From IMG/VR virus record IMGVR_UViG_3300010883_013985, positions 1-20,824 of that record: a stretch of 20,824 nucleotides of DNA. The stretch is one strand, 5' to 3'. The stretch is from a virus. The notes under the pieces were generated by a model that saw only the letters and a program-made list of their open reading frames with translations, was not told the DNA's origin and ran no database searches. Within the stretch, counting starts at the first letter, position 1; each line of letters opens with the position of its first letter. Positions 1 through 6,148 of the stretch are shown piece after piece. The translations under genes and the position numbers were made by a program.

Positions 1-1
1 A

Positions 2-592
2 AGCACTCAGCAAAACTGGGTAATGGTAGGCAAAACAGACTCTCTATGCACTCAGCCTTGGCTCAACCATAATGTTTCAAATACAATTAATGTGAAGCCA
101 GAAGAATGGGAACAGGCAGAACGTTTTATATACAAGCACAGAAAGTATTTTTGTGGTATTGCCCTACTGCCTGTTAGCGGAGACAAGGATTATCCCCAAG
201 CTCCCTTCACAACCATATACCTTCCTAGCGAAATGGTGTCTCATTATGGTGACGGCGCGATGTTTGCTAGTGGTCTAATAGAAGTGGCTCTTGATTTATG
301 GGAAGACAATTTATGGGCTGCCTGTGACTCTTTGTTAGGGGTGGGTCAAACAGTAAAGGGCGGAGCAAAGAAAGAGTGGATTGCAAGGTGTAAAAAGTTT
401 GCTGGTAGATACTTAGACGGAAACATTAAAAAGCTGACATATTGCATGAAAGATGTTTATAATTGGAAGGAGTGGGTAGATTTAAAAAGGCTATACAGGC
501 CGGTAGACTACACCAGAGTTATTGAAGAAGAGGACAATGTAAAACCAGAGCAGGAGATTAGTTGTGCCGGGGGAGCCTGTGATATTATTTAG
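2..592 (+). CDS. nrdJ: Class II (B12-dependent) ribonucleotide reductase, C-terminal part, partial
   Basis: The reading frame is open from base 2, so the gene starts upstream of the window and the ATG at 23 is probably internal. The visible 196 codons resemble the C-terminus of monomeric adenosylcobalamin-dependent ribonucleoside triphosphate reductase (Lactobacillus leichmannii type). Supporting stretches are PEEWEQAERFIYKHR, then GIALLP, then YPQAPFTTI, all typical of the final barrel region. The protein ends in CAGGAC, a Cys-x4-Cys pair at the extreme C-terminus like the redox-shuttle pair that re-reduces the active site in this family. The enzyme would convert NTPs to dNTPs in the cytoplasm for phage DNA synthesis. 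dUTPase follows after 8 bases, forming a nucleotide-supply pair. The active-site loop and B12-binding part lie outside the window, so the subclass rests on the C-terminal motifs. Confidence 0.82.
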   Translation, partial: STQQNWVMVGKTDSLCTQPWLNHNVSNTINVKPEEWEQAERFIYKHRKYFCGIALLPVSGDKDYPQAPFTTIYLPSEMVSHYGDGAMFASGLIEVALDLWEDNLWAACDSLLGVGQTVKGGAKKEWIARCKKFAGRYLDGNIKKLTYCMKDVYNWKEWVDLKRLYRPVDYTRVIEEEDNVKPEQEISCAGGACDII

Positions 593-600
593 GAATCATA

Positions 601-1023
601 ATGAAAATTCAAATATTAAAACTTACAGATAAAGCCGTTGTTCCCACAAGGGCTAATTTGGACGACGCAGGATGGGATATATATTCCTCTGAAGACATAT
701 CTATTTTACCCGGAGAAAGGGGTGTGGTTTCAACCTCAATTGCCATGAGCATTCCTAATGGCTTTGTGGGTCTGGTCTGGCCTCGTTCTGGTCTAGCCGT
801 AAAGAAAGGCGTAGATGTCTTTGCGGGGGTAATAGATTCTGGGTATAGAGGGGAAATCAAAGTTTGTTTATATAACTCTTCTAATGAAATCTTTCATATA
901 TCTCAAAAAGATAGAATAGCACAAATGTTAATTCAAGCAGTTTCTGATTTTAGCTTGCAAGAAACAGAGACGCTAGACTCAACGCAAAGGGGTGATGAGG
1001 GATTCGGCTCGTCAGGCAAATAA
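601..1023 (+). CDS. dut: dUTP diphosphatase (trimeric dUTPase)
   Basis: A 140-residue protein, the usual size for trimeric dUTPases. It hydrolyses dUTP to dUMP and pyrophosphate, keeping uracil out of DNA and supplying dTMP synthesis. All five family motifs are visible: DAGWD (22-26), PRSGLA (61-66), GVIDSGYRGE (76-85) with the catalytic Asp79 and the uracil-stacking Tyr82, DRIAQM around residue 103-108, and the glycine-rich C-terminal arm RGDEGFGSSG (130-139). Motif 1 has Trp where Tyr or Phe is more usual. Motif 5 has Glu where the common form has Gly (RGxGGFGSTG). An AGGA sequence lies shortly before the ATG. It sits directly behind the ribonucleotide reductase and before phoH, with gaps of 8 and 3 bases, so it is probably co-transcribed. 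Confidence 0.95.
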   Translation: MKIQILKLTDKAVVPTRANLDDAGWDIYSSEDISILPGERGVVSTSIAMSIPNGFVGLVWPRSGLAVKKGVDVFAGVIDSGYRGEIKVCLYNSSNEIFHISQKDRIAQMLIQAVSDFSLQETETLDSTQRGDEGFGSSGK

Positions 1024-1026
1024 AAT

Positions 1027-1716
1027 ATGAGAAAAAGAAAAAATAACCCAAACAGACCAAATAATCCAAATAATAAAACTTACCATGAAAAAAGAAAACT
1101 CAAACCCAAAACAAAAAATCAGGGCGAATATATTAGGGCTATTGCGGAACAAGATTTAACGATATGCACAGGGCCAGCAGGCACTGGTAAGACCTCTATT
1201 GCTGTAGGGTTGGCCTGTGAGTATTTGACGACCGCAAAAGTAGATAAAATAATTATCACTAGACCCGTAGTTGAAACAGGCTCTAAGGGACTGGGGTATT
1301 TGCCGGGAACTTTTGCAGAAAAAATGCATCCCTATTTACTCCCCGTTTTAGAGGAGATGAAGATATATATGAGCCATAATGAGATTTCTGCCAGAAGAAA
1401 TTCCGGTGATATTGAAATCTGCCCCTTAGAATATATGAGAGGAAGAAACTTTCATAACTGCTTTATGATATTAGACGAGGCTCAAAATATTACATATGGG
1501 CAGCTAAAAATGTTTCTTACTAGAATGGGTAGGAATTCTAAAGCTGTTATTAATGGGGACACCAAACAAAGCGACCTCTCAGAATCATTACAGGGTGCTC
1601 TTAAAAACTGCGCCCATAAGCTAGAGGGCTTAGAAGGTGTTGGTATTATTAGACTGGACGAAACAGACATTGTAAGAAGTGATATAATATCTAAGATATT
1701 AAACAGATTAGGTTAA
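1027..1716 (+). CDS. phoH: PhoH-like P-loop ATPase
   Basis: A 229-residue protein with the PhoH core. Walker A is GPAGTGKT (49-56) and Walker B is ILDEAQN near residue 148-154, followed by MFLTRMG and INGDTKQ, which are typical PhoH sensor segments. The family is an RNA/DNA-associated ATPase related to superfamily 1 helicases. It is very common in phages, and its biochemical role there remains unsettled. The first 30 residues are basic and rich in Asn, Pro and Lys (NNPNRPNNPNNK), so they are probably disordered and could bind nucleic acid; this is inference. The gene lies between dut and a FmdB-type zinc ribbon gene with 1-3 base gaps. The family call is secure, the function less so. Confidence 0.93.
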   Translation: MRKRKNNPNRPNNPNNKTYHEKRKLKPKTKNQGEYIRAIAEQDLTICTGPAGTGKTSIAVGLACEYLTTAKVDKIIITRPVVETGSKGLGYLPGTFAEKMHPYLLPVLEEMKIYMSHNEISARRNSGDIEICPLEYMRGRNFHNCFMILDEAQNITYGQLKMFLTRMGRNSKAVINGDTKQSDLSESLQGALKNCAHKLEGLEGVGIIRLDETDIVRSDIISKILNRLG

Positions 1717-1717
1717 A

Positions 1718-2068
1718 ATGCCAATATACGAATACAAGTGTAAAAAGTGTGACCATGAATTTGAAACAAAGCAGAATCGCAATGACAGCCCGAAAAAAAA
1801 ATGCCCCTCTTGCGGAAAATTTAAGCTTTACAAAGTCATTTCCGAGCCTATAATAATAATTAGAGGAGAATCCACCACGCTTGGTCAGGCTTCGGAAAGA
1901 AATTCCAAAAAGCTGGGCAAGGATAAGATTCAAGAGTTAGACGCAGAAAAGAAGAAAAATAAAAAAGAAGAGCCTTGGTATGCACAAGGAGCCCCCGCCA
2001 CGCGCCAAGAAATCCAAAAGATGACTAAGCACCAAAAGGCTTCATATATTATGAAGGGCAAAAAATAG
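1718..2068 (+). CDS. FmdB-family zinc ribbon protein
   Basis: A 116-residue protein that opens with MPIYEYKC, the hallmark start of FmdB-type putative regulatory proteins. A zinc ribbon is formed by C8-x2-C11 and C29-x2-C32. The remainder is long, highly charged and Lys-rich, with few hydrophobic stretches, so it is probably flexible and nucleic-acid binding. FmdB proteins are annotated as putative transcription regulators, but no precise function is established. The start follows the phoH stop by one base. In this context it could bind DNA or RNA in the early gene block, but that is inference. Confidence 0.8.
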   Translation: MPIYEYKCKKCDHEFETKQNRNDSPKKKCPSCGKFKLYKVISEPIIIIRGESTTLGQASERNSKKLGKDKIQELDAEKKKNKKEEPWYAQGAPATRQEIQKMTKHQKASYIMKGKK

Positions 2069-2070
2069 GC

Positions 2071-2316
2071 ATGAGCAATTCTTGTGAAAAAAATCTTGCT
2101 CCCCACAAGGCCATTGTACAGGTACGAGTTGTAACTTCTGTTCACCCACTTATGCTTACAGGTGAGTGTAGTGGTAACGCCATGCCCCCAGAAGACTTAA
2201 AGAAATATGGAATACCCGCCAGCGTAGTGTTATCGGTTTCTGGAAAAGACATGGTAGAATGTGTCAAGGGACTTAAGGACAAGCTCGCAAAAGTAAAAGA
2301 GATATTTAATGAATGA
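2071..2316 (+). CDS. Small protein of unknown function (81 aa)
   Basis: I do not recognise this gene. It encodes 81 residues with a Cys near the N-terminus and one in the middle. A beta-rich stretch (HKAIVQVRVVTSV) comes first and an amphipathic Lys-rich helix ends it (VECVKGLKDKLAKVKEIF). No metal-binding pattern, signal peptide or membrane helix is visible. It starts 2 bases after the FmdB-like gene and its last 8 bases overlap the next start. The tight packing, same strand and balanced composition support a real gene. Confidence 0.62.
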   Translation: MSNSCEKNLAPHKAIVQVRVVTSVHPLMLTGECSGNAMPPEDLKKYGIPASVVLSVSGKDMVECVKGLKDKLAKVKEIFNE

Positions 2317-2626
2317 TAAACCAATAGATTTTGAGTCACTACAGCCAGCTAAGCCAGCTATTATTAACTACGACAGAAAAGGCGAAGAGTCTTTAGTGGA
2401 TAAGGCCGTGGCTAGAAAAATAGAACATGTAACTGGAAAGATAGCTTACTTAATATTACAGTATCGAGGAGCTTTATTTGACCCTTGGGGGCCATATATA
2501 AATAAAAGAAAAGACTCAACCCTTAAGAAAACTTCTGAAAAGGCATTTAATCTTTATATTCGATATCTTAAAACAAGAGATAGGTCTTCTTTAATTTTAG
2601 CAGAAAGGAGCCATCATAATGGCTAA
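2309..2626 (+). CDS. Small protein of unknown function (105 aa)
   Basis: Not recognised. The 105-residue product is mostly charged and predicted helical, with a basic C-terminal half (NKRKDSTLKKTSEKAF then YIRYLKTRDRSS). This could be a small soluble nucleic-acid-associated protein, though no domain supports that. The ATG lies inside the end of the previous gene (8-base overlap) and its own end overlaps the next start by 8 bases, the same coupling as elsewhere in this block. A segment GPYINKRKDSTLKKTSEKAFN spaced from the N-terminal FESLQPAKPAI suggests two parts joined by a helix. No Cys or His metal site is seen. Confidence 0.6.
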   Translation: MNDKPIDFESLQPAKPAIINYDRKGEESLVDKAVARKIEHVTGKIAYLILQYRGALFDPWGPYINKRKDSTLKKTSEKAFNLYIRYLKTRDRSSLILAERSHHNG

Positions 2627-2933
2627 AAAGAGTTCCACAAAACCCACCCCCTTAACCAAGGCCGATAAGTTTTACATAGAAAATAACGCTGACACCCTTA
2701 GTCTGTCAGAGTTGTCTCAAGACATCGGTAAAACCCAAAAGGTTATTGATGAGCATATCTCCACTTTAGCAAAGGGTACTATGCCAAATGTTGATAGCTT
2801 GCTAGGTAAGGGCGCGAGAGGCTCTGTAGTTATGACTGAGGCCGCATCAAGCTTGGCTGACGACAGGCGAAAGGTGATGCCTGACAAAACGCCTGACAAG
2901 GCTAGAAAGTTTATTCATAAGATTAAGGAATAG
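2619..2933 (+). CDS. Small protein with possible helix-turn-helix (104 aa)
   Basis: The start is well supported by AAAGGAG about ten bases upstream of the ATG, one of the stronger ribosome binding sites in the window. Residues 13-48 (TKADKFYIENN, then LSLSELSQDIGKT, then VIDEHIS) read like a helix-turn-helix similar in layout to sigma-4-type or small regulator HTHs: a helix, a turn around D-x-G, and a second helix. The rest is low complexity and basic and ends KARKFIHKIKE. This could be a small DNA-binding regulator, but the call rests on pattern only. A structure-based search would settle it. Confidence 0.6.
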   Translation: MAKKSSTKPTPLTKADKFYIENNADTLSLSELSQDIGKTQKVIDEHISTLAKGTMPNVDSLLGKGARGSVVMTEAASSLADDRRKVMPDKTPDKARKFIHKIKE

Positions 2934-2935
2934 GT

Positions 2936-3463
2936 ATGGGGCTCGTTTGCAAAGAGTGGGATAAGTATCTATTCAGCTATGCTGCTGATAACCCTATTTG
3001 GTTTGTTAAGCTGTCTAACGGGGAAACGATTTATCAAGACGACGGCAGACCAGATACAGAACCCGCTAGTGCGTGGTTAAGACTAAAAAAATACTGCGCA
3101 GATAGAAACTTACATATTAAAGAAATGTGTGTACAGTATCGGTCCCACATTGAGCATATACCCCAAAACTGTGATGGTTATTATTTCTGCAAGGGTGCTA
3201 GCGGGTTTTTATTCTCAGAAGAAACTATGCACTCTTTTGTTGTAGGCACCTTGTCCGGCAACTCCCTATCAGTAAGACACTGGAAGGTGCCGGAGCTTAC
3301 GGTAATACAAACAGAAACCAGAACTAAGCTTGGTAATGAAGAATGCTTAATTGAAAAATCAATCATTGAAGGGGGAGCCGTGACATGTCGTATGCCAGCC
3401 CCGCTTAAAAAGTCAATATTGAATTGGTTATCTAATGACGAAAAACAGGACGAACAAGAGTAA
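2936..3463 (+). CDS. Conserved-looking phage protein of unknown function (175 aa)
   Basis: No confident family. The 175-residue protein is globular in composition, with many aromatics and several Cys. Notable stretches are PIWFVKLSNGETIYQDDGRP near the N-terminus and DGYYFCKGASGF in the middle. Similar NPIW..KL.NG.. openings occur in phage proteins of unknown function that I recall only loosely. No catalytic motif, signal peptide or transmembrane helix is visible. An AAGGAATAGGT sequence precedes the ATG. Its last 29 bases overlap the next gene, whose start lies inside it. Confidence 0.6.
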   Translation: MGLVCKEWDKYLFSYAADNPIWFVKLSNGETIYQDDGRPDTEPASAWLRLKKYCADRNLHIKEMCVQYRSHIEHIPQNCDGYYFCKGASGFLFSEETMHSFVVGTLSGNSLSVRHWKVPELTVIQTETRTKLGNEECLIEKSIIEGGAVTCRMPAPLKKSILNWLSNDEKQDEQE

Positions 3464-3863
3464 GTATCAGTCGCCCTCAACTGGAGAGTATTGTACAGCC
3501 GCCCAATATCTTGCAGAGCTTATGTGCTTAAGGATGGCCGAAAATAAAAATGAAGGCTCTCTGGGCTTTAAGTTTTGGAATAAGGGGGAGTGGAAAAAAA
3601 CTTATCGGTATCAGATTACTTTGGCAAACAGGCTTATTAAAAAATTTGACGAACAAGATTTAATACAAGCCTTAAATAGTAAAGCTGGAAAGTCTATTTA
3701 TTCACTTCGTAACAATAGAATTACTGGCTTGGTAGCTAGAGCCAAAAAGACCCCCCTATCAGACACCCCAAACATCCTACCAACTTCAGACACTCTGTCT
3801 AAACCCAAAAAGCCATTCGGAAATAAAAACAAGCTTACAGATTTGAGAAAGCTAGATGAGTAA
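3435..3863 (+). CDS. Protein of unknown function upstream of recA (142 aa)
   Basis: Not recognised. The 142-residue protein has a compact N-terminal two-thirds (GEYCTAAQYLAELMC, then FKFWNKGEWKKTYRYQ, then RLIKKFDEQDLIQAL) and a basic, Pro/Ser-rich, probably disordered tail. The repeated aromatic-basic pattern WNKGEWKKTYRY could contact nucleic acid; this is inference. The ATG at 3435 lies within the previous gene (29-base overlap) with no strong ribosome binding site, so translation may be coupled. No later Met is usable without losing the conserved-looking start. It ends in an ATGAGTAA overlap with the RecA-like gene, suggesting linked expression. Confidence 0.6.
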   Translation: MTKNRTNKSKYQSPSTGEYCTAAQYLAELMCLRMAENKNEGSLGFKFWNKGEWKKTYRYQITLANRLIKKFDEQDLIQALNSKAGKSIYSLRNNRITGLVARAKKTPLSDTPNILPTSDTLSKPKKPFGNKNKLTDLRKLDE

Positions 3864-4863
3864 AACAAAAGACCCAACAGAAAAACAAATCATCAAAAAG
3901 TATGGTAACGTCATCAGGTCGGGAGCCGACGTTTTTGATGAAATGCAGGGCATGAAAATTATCCCGGTAAGCCCAGCCATTGACCTAGCCTTGGGTGGGG
4001 GAATTAGAGAAGGAAGCTGGGTGATATTTACTGGGCTGCCCAAGACGGGAAAGTCAACAGCGGCCCTCCAATTTGCAGCCACCTGTCAAACAGAAGAATA
4101 TGGAAATCGCCCAATCATTTATCTCAATTCTGAGGGCAGGCTTAGTCCTTTAAACTTAGGTGGGATTAAGGGTCTTGATAGTAGTAAATTAGTAGTAATA
4201 GAATCTACTGACGAGCCCCTAAGCGCAGAACAATACCTTTCCATTGCTGAAACTTACATTAGAGACAAGCCTGAATGTGTTCTAATTATAGATTCGGTTT
4301 CGTCTTTAATACCCGAACGAGAATTGCTTGATGAGGTTAGCGGCCAATTTAGAGCGGGGCTTCCAAAAATCTTGAGTAATTTTACAAAGAGGTTGGGTAA
4401 CGTTGTGCCAAAACAACGAGCCATTGTTATAATGATTACACATTTTATCGCTAACACCACCGGTTACGGTAAAAGTAGAATTTCTGATAGTGGCAATAAA
4501 ATTCGATATCAAGTAGACACCCATATGGAAATCAAATCTATCAAGCCTTGGGAGGTCGATGGTGAGCAAGTTGGTCAAATGATAACTTGGAAGGTGCTGT
4601 GTTCTGCGGCTGGGGGGTTCCCCGGAGGCGAGGCTGAAAGCTGGCTTCGATACGGAATTGGTTTAGACAAAACTCAGGAGTTGCTTCATAAAGGCTTAGA
4701 GTTTGGTCTGATAAACAGAAGCGGGGCTTGGTATAATTTTGAAGTAGAGGGCTTAGGAGACACAGAAGTTAAGTTTCAGGGACAAGACAAGATATACAGC
4801 TTCTTATTAGAAAATAAGGATGTGTCTGCCGCCTTAGAATCAAAAATAAAGGAAGCCCTTTGA
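3856..4863 (+). CDS. RecA/UvsX-like recombinase
   Basis: A 335-residue RecA-fold ATPase, somewhat shorter than bacterial RecA (about 350) and close to phage UvsX-type recombinases. Walker A is GLPKTGKS (60-67). The strand carrying the catalytic glutamate reads YLNSEGRL, in the place of the RecA DAE motif. Walker B is VLIIDSVSSL. The segment IVIMITHFIANTTGYGKSR followed by ISDSGNKIRYQVD corresponds to the L2 DNA-binding loop region. It would form filaments on single-stranded DNA and drive strand exchange for recombination-dependent replication and repair. The ATG overlaps the upstream stop (ATGAGTAA). A nuclease gene starts within its stop codon, and helicase, primase and SSB lie downstream. 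Confidence 0.92.
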   Translation: MSKTKDPTEKQIIKKYGNVIRSGADVFDEMQGMKIIPVSPAIDLALGGGIREGSWVIFTGLPKTGKSTAALQFAATCQTEEYGNRPIIYLNSEGRLSPLNLGGIKGLDSSKLVVIESTDEPLSAEQYLSIAETYIRDKPECVLIIDSVSSLIPERELLDEVSGQFRAGLPKILSNFTKRLGNVVPKQRAIVIMITHFIANTTGYGKSRISDSGNKIRYQVDTHMEIKSIKPWEVDGEQVGQMITWKVLCSAAGGFPGGEAESWLRYGIGLDKTQELLHKGLEFGLINRSGAWYNFEVEGLGDTEVKFQGQDKIYSFLLENKDVSAALESKIKEAL

Positions 4864-5273
4864 AAGCCATAGGTTTTGATGGCAGAGAGAGACCTTGGAA
4901 TCTTTCAAAGTATGTGCCAAAGAACAGGTCTCACTCAAACCTTCACGGTTCAGTCCGCAAGACACTTAAACAACTGTTCCCAAAACACAAATTACTAGAA
5001 GAAGTTTCTTTACCCGGAAGCTTTACGTCAACCAGAAAGTCAACTCTTTATGCTGATTTCTTTATACCCTCCGCCAACCTTATAGTAGAAGCTCATGGTA
5101 GACAGCATTATGAATTTGTTCCCTTTTATCACAAAAGAAAAGAGCAGTTTTATAAGTCGAGGATGAGAGACAAAGACAAAATTTGCTGGTGTGAAATAAA
5201 CGAAATAGACATAATTATACTTAAATACTCTGATACGGAATATGACTGGGAAAAAACCATACTCAATAGATGA
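4860..5273 (+). CDS. Vsr/EDxHD-like endonuclease next to recA
   Basis: A 137-residue protein with a Vsr-like PD-(D/E)XK core. LYADFFIP contains Asp66, followed by LIVEAHGRQHYEF with Glu77 and His83. An upstream helix holds E47/E48, and a final strand IDIIILKY closes the fold. This layout matches the Vsr / DUF559 / EDxHD group, which includes mismatch-nicking enzymes and phage homing endonucleases such as I-Bth0305I, found in a phage recA intron. Only a divalent-metal DNA nicking or cutting activity can be inferred. The start is TTG at 4860, overlapping the recA stop as TTGA, with AAGGAAG just upstream. It could serve in recombination or be a free-standing homing nuclease. Confidence 0.78.
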   Translation: MKAIGFDGRERPWNLSKYVPKNRSHSNLHGSVRKTLKQLFPKHKLLEEVSLPGSFTSTRKSTLYADFFIPSANLIVEAHGRQHYEFVPFYHKRKEQFYKSRMRDKDKICWCEINEIDIIILKYSDTEYDWEKTILNR

Positions 5274-5724
5274 GCTTAACAAATTCGTAGAATCGCTTGA
5301 GCAGTATACAAGTGACCACGGACTCTTTACGGCTAAAATAAATTATGAGGTTGAGGAGACAATAAACCTTACAGAATCAGAAATAAGAGAGTTGACAGCG
5401 GACGAATGCTATGAAAAATCCTATGCTGTTAGTGGCTATTGTAATTATGTACAATCCATATTTAATAAACACACGTCAGTATTAGACTGGTGTAACGACT
5501 CATTAAATAAAATTATAACAAAAGAATCAGAACAATTTAGCAAGTATATGAAATGGGAACAGAAGTGTCATGCGGTTGTGCAAAACAATGATTTTGCAGA
5601 TAAGATATGGAAAGCCAAGGTTCATGCTCAGGGTCAAGTAACTTGGTTAACAGACAAGATTAGAGATATGCGAAGAATGGCAGAAATACTACTTAGTTGT
5701 GGCAAAAGGAAAACCTTTTCATGA
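5242..5724 (+). CDS. Unknown helical protein after recA, possible recombination mediator
   Basis: No family is certain. The 160-residue product is almost wholly charged and predicted helical. A central stretch (YAVSGYCNYVQSIFNKHTSV) and a C-terminal helix-rich end (WKAKVHAQGQVTW, then LTDKIRDMRRMAEIL) stand out. Length, helicity, the S/NKH stretch and the DMR-type C-terminus recall T4 UvsY (137 aa), which loads UvsX onto SSB-coated DNA. The place two genes after the recombinase fits such a role. The resemblance is by eye, so a mediator function is a hypothesis. It starts 32 bases inside the nuclease gene and ends in an ATGA overlap with the next gene. Confidence 0.6.
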   Translation: MTGKKPYSIDELNKFVESLEQYTSDHGLFTAKINYEVEETINLTESEIRELTADECYEKSYAVSGYCNYVQSIFNKHTSVLDWCNDSLNKIITKESEQFSKYMKWEQKCHAVVQNNDFADKIWKAKVHAQGQVTWLTDKIRDMRRMAEILLSCGKRKTFS

Positions 5725-6146
5725 GTATTATAGATACGGCAAAAGCTCTTTTAAAAAAGGGGATAGCAATGGGAGACCAAGAACTAATTAATTTGGCTAA
5801 TGAGTTATTAGAGCCTGTTAGTGATTCCGGCTTGTCACAACAAGAGCCTAAACGGTCTGACGAAAATTTTATCGCTCCAGCAAAAAATGAAGACTCCTCT
5901 TCGCCTTCTACTGGTAGGCGAGCAAAGTCAGAACCTATAAGCAAAAATAGAACCAATAAGTTTGTTGATGGCGGCATAGACTGTAAGAGCGTGGAAGATG
6001 AAACCCCAGAGTATGTGCCAACGATTAGAGAAAGAAAAGCCTTCAAGACGACAGTAATGAAGTGTGCAAGATGTGACAAAAACTTTGACGTACACCCCGT
6101 TCATGCAAGAGAAAACTATATATGTAACTCCTGTGTTAGAAAATAA
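5721..6146 (+). CDS. Zinc-ribbon protein between recombination and helicase genes
   Basis: I place the start at ATG 5721, which overlaps the previous stop as ATGA and has AAAGGAAAA upstream, rather than at an in-frame ATG 24 bases earlier. The 141-residue product has three parts. First is a short helical N-terminus (SIIDTAKALLKKGIAMGDQELINLANELL). Next is a long Ser/Glu/Lys-rich, probably disordered linker (about residues 35-90). Last is a C-terminal zinc ribbon with C115-x2-C118 and C135-x2-C138. This design suits a tethering protein that binds single-stranded DNA or a partner protein. Its place just before the helicase gene allows a helicase-loading or single-strand-binding accessory role, which is inference only. 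Confidence 0.68.
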   Translation: MSIIDTAKALLKKGIAMGDQELINLANELLEPVSDSGLSQQEPKRSDENFIAPAKNEDSSSPSTGRRAKSEPISKNRTNKFVDGGIDCKSVEDETPEYVPTIRERKAFKTTVMKCARCDKNFDVHPVHARENYICNSCVRK

Positions 6147-6148
6147 GT

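Noticed and set aside
5697-5720. Upstream ATG start for the zinc-ribbon gene (and similar upstream ATGs at 16179 and 18279)
   Set aside because: The later starts give ATGA or short overlaps with better ribosome binding sites, and the N-terminal extensions add no fold.
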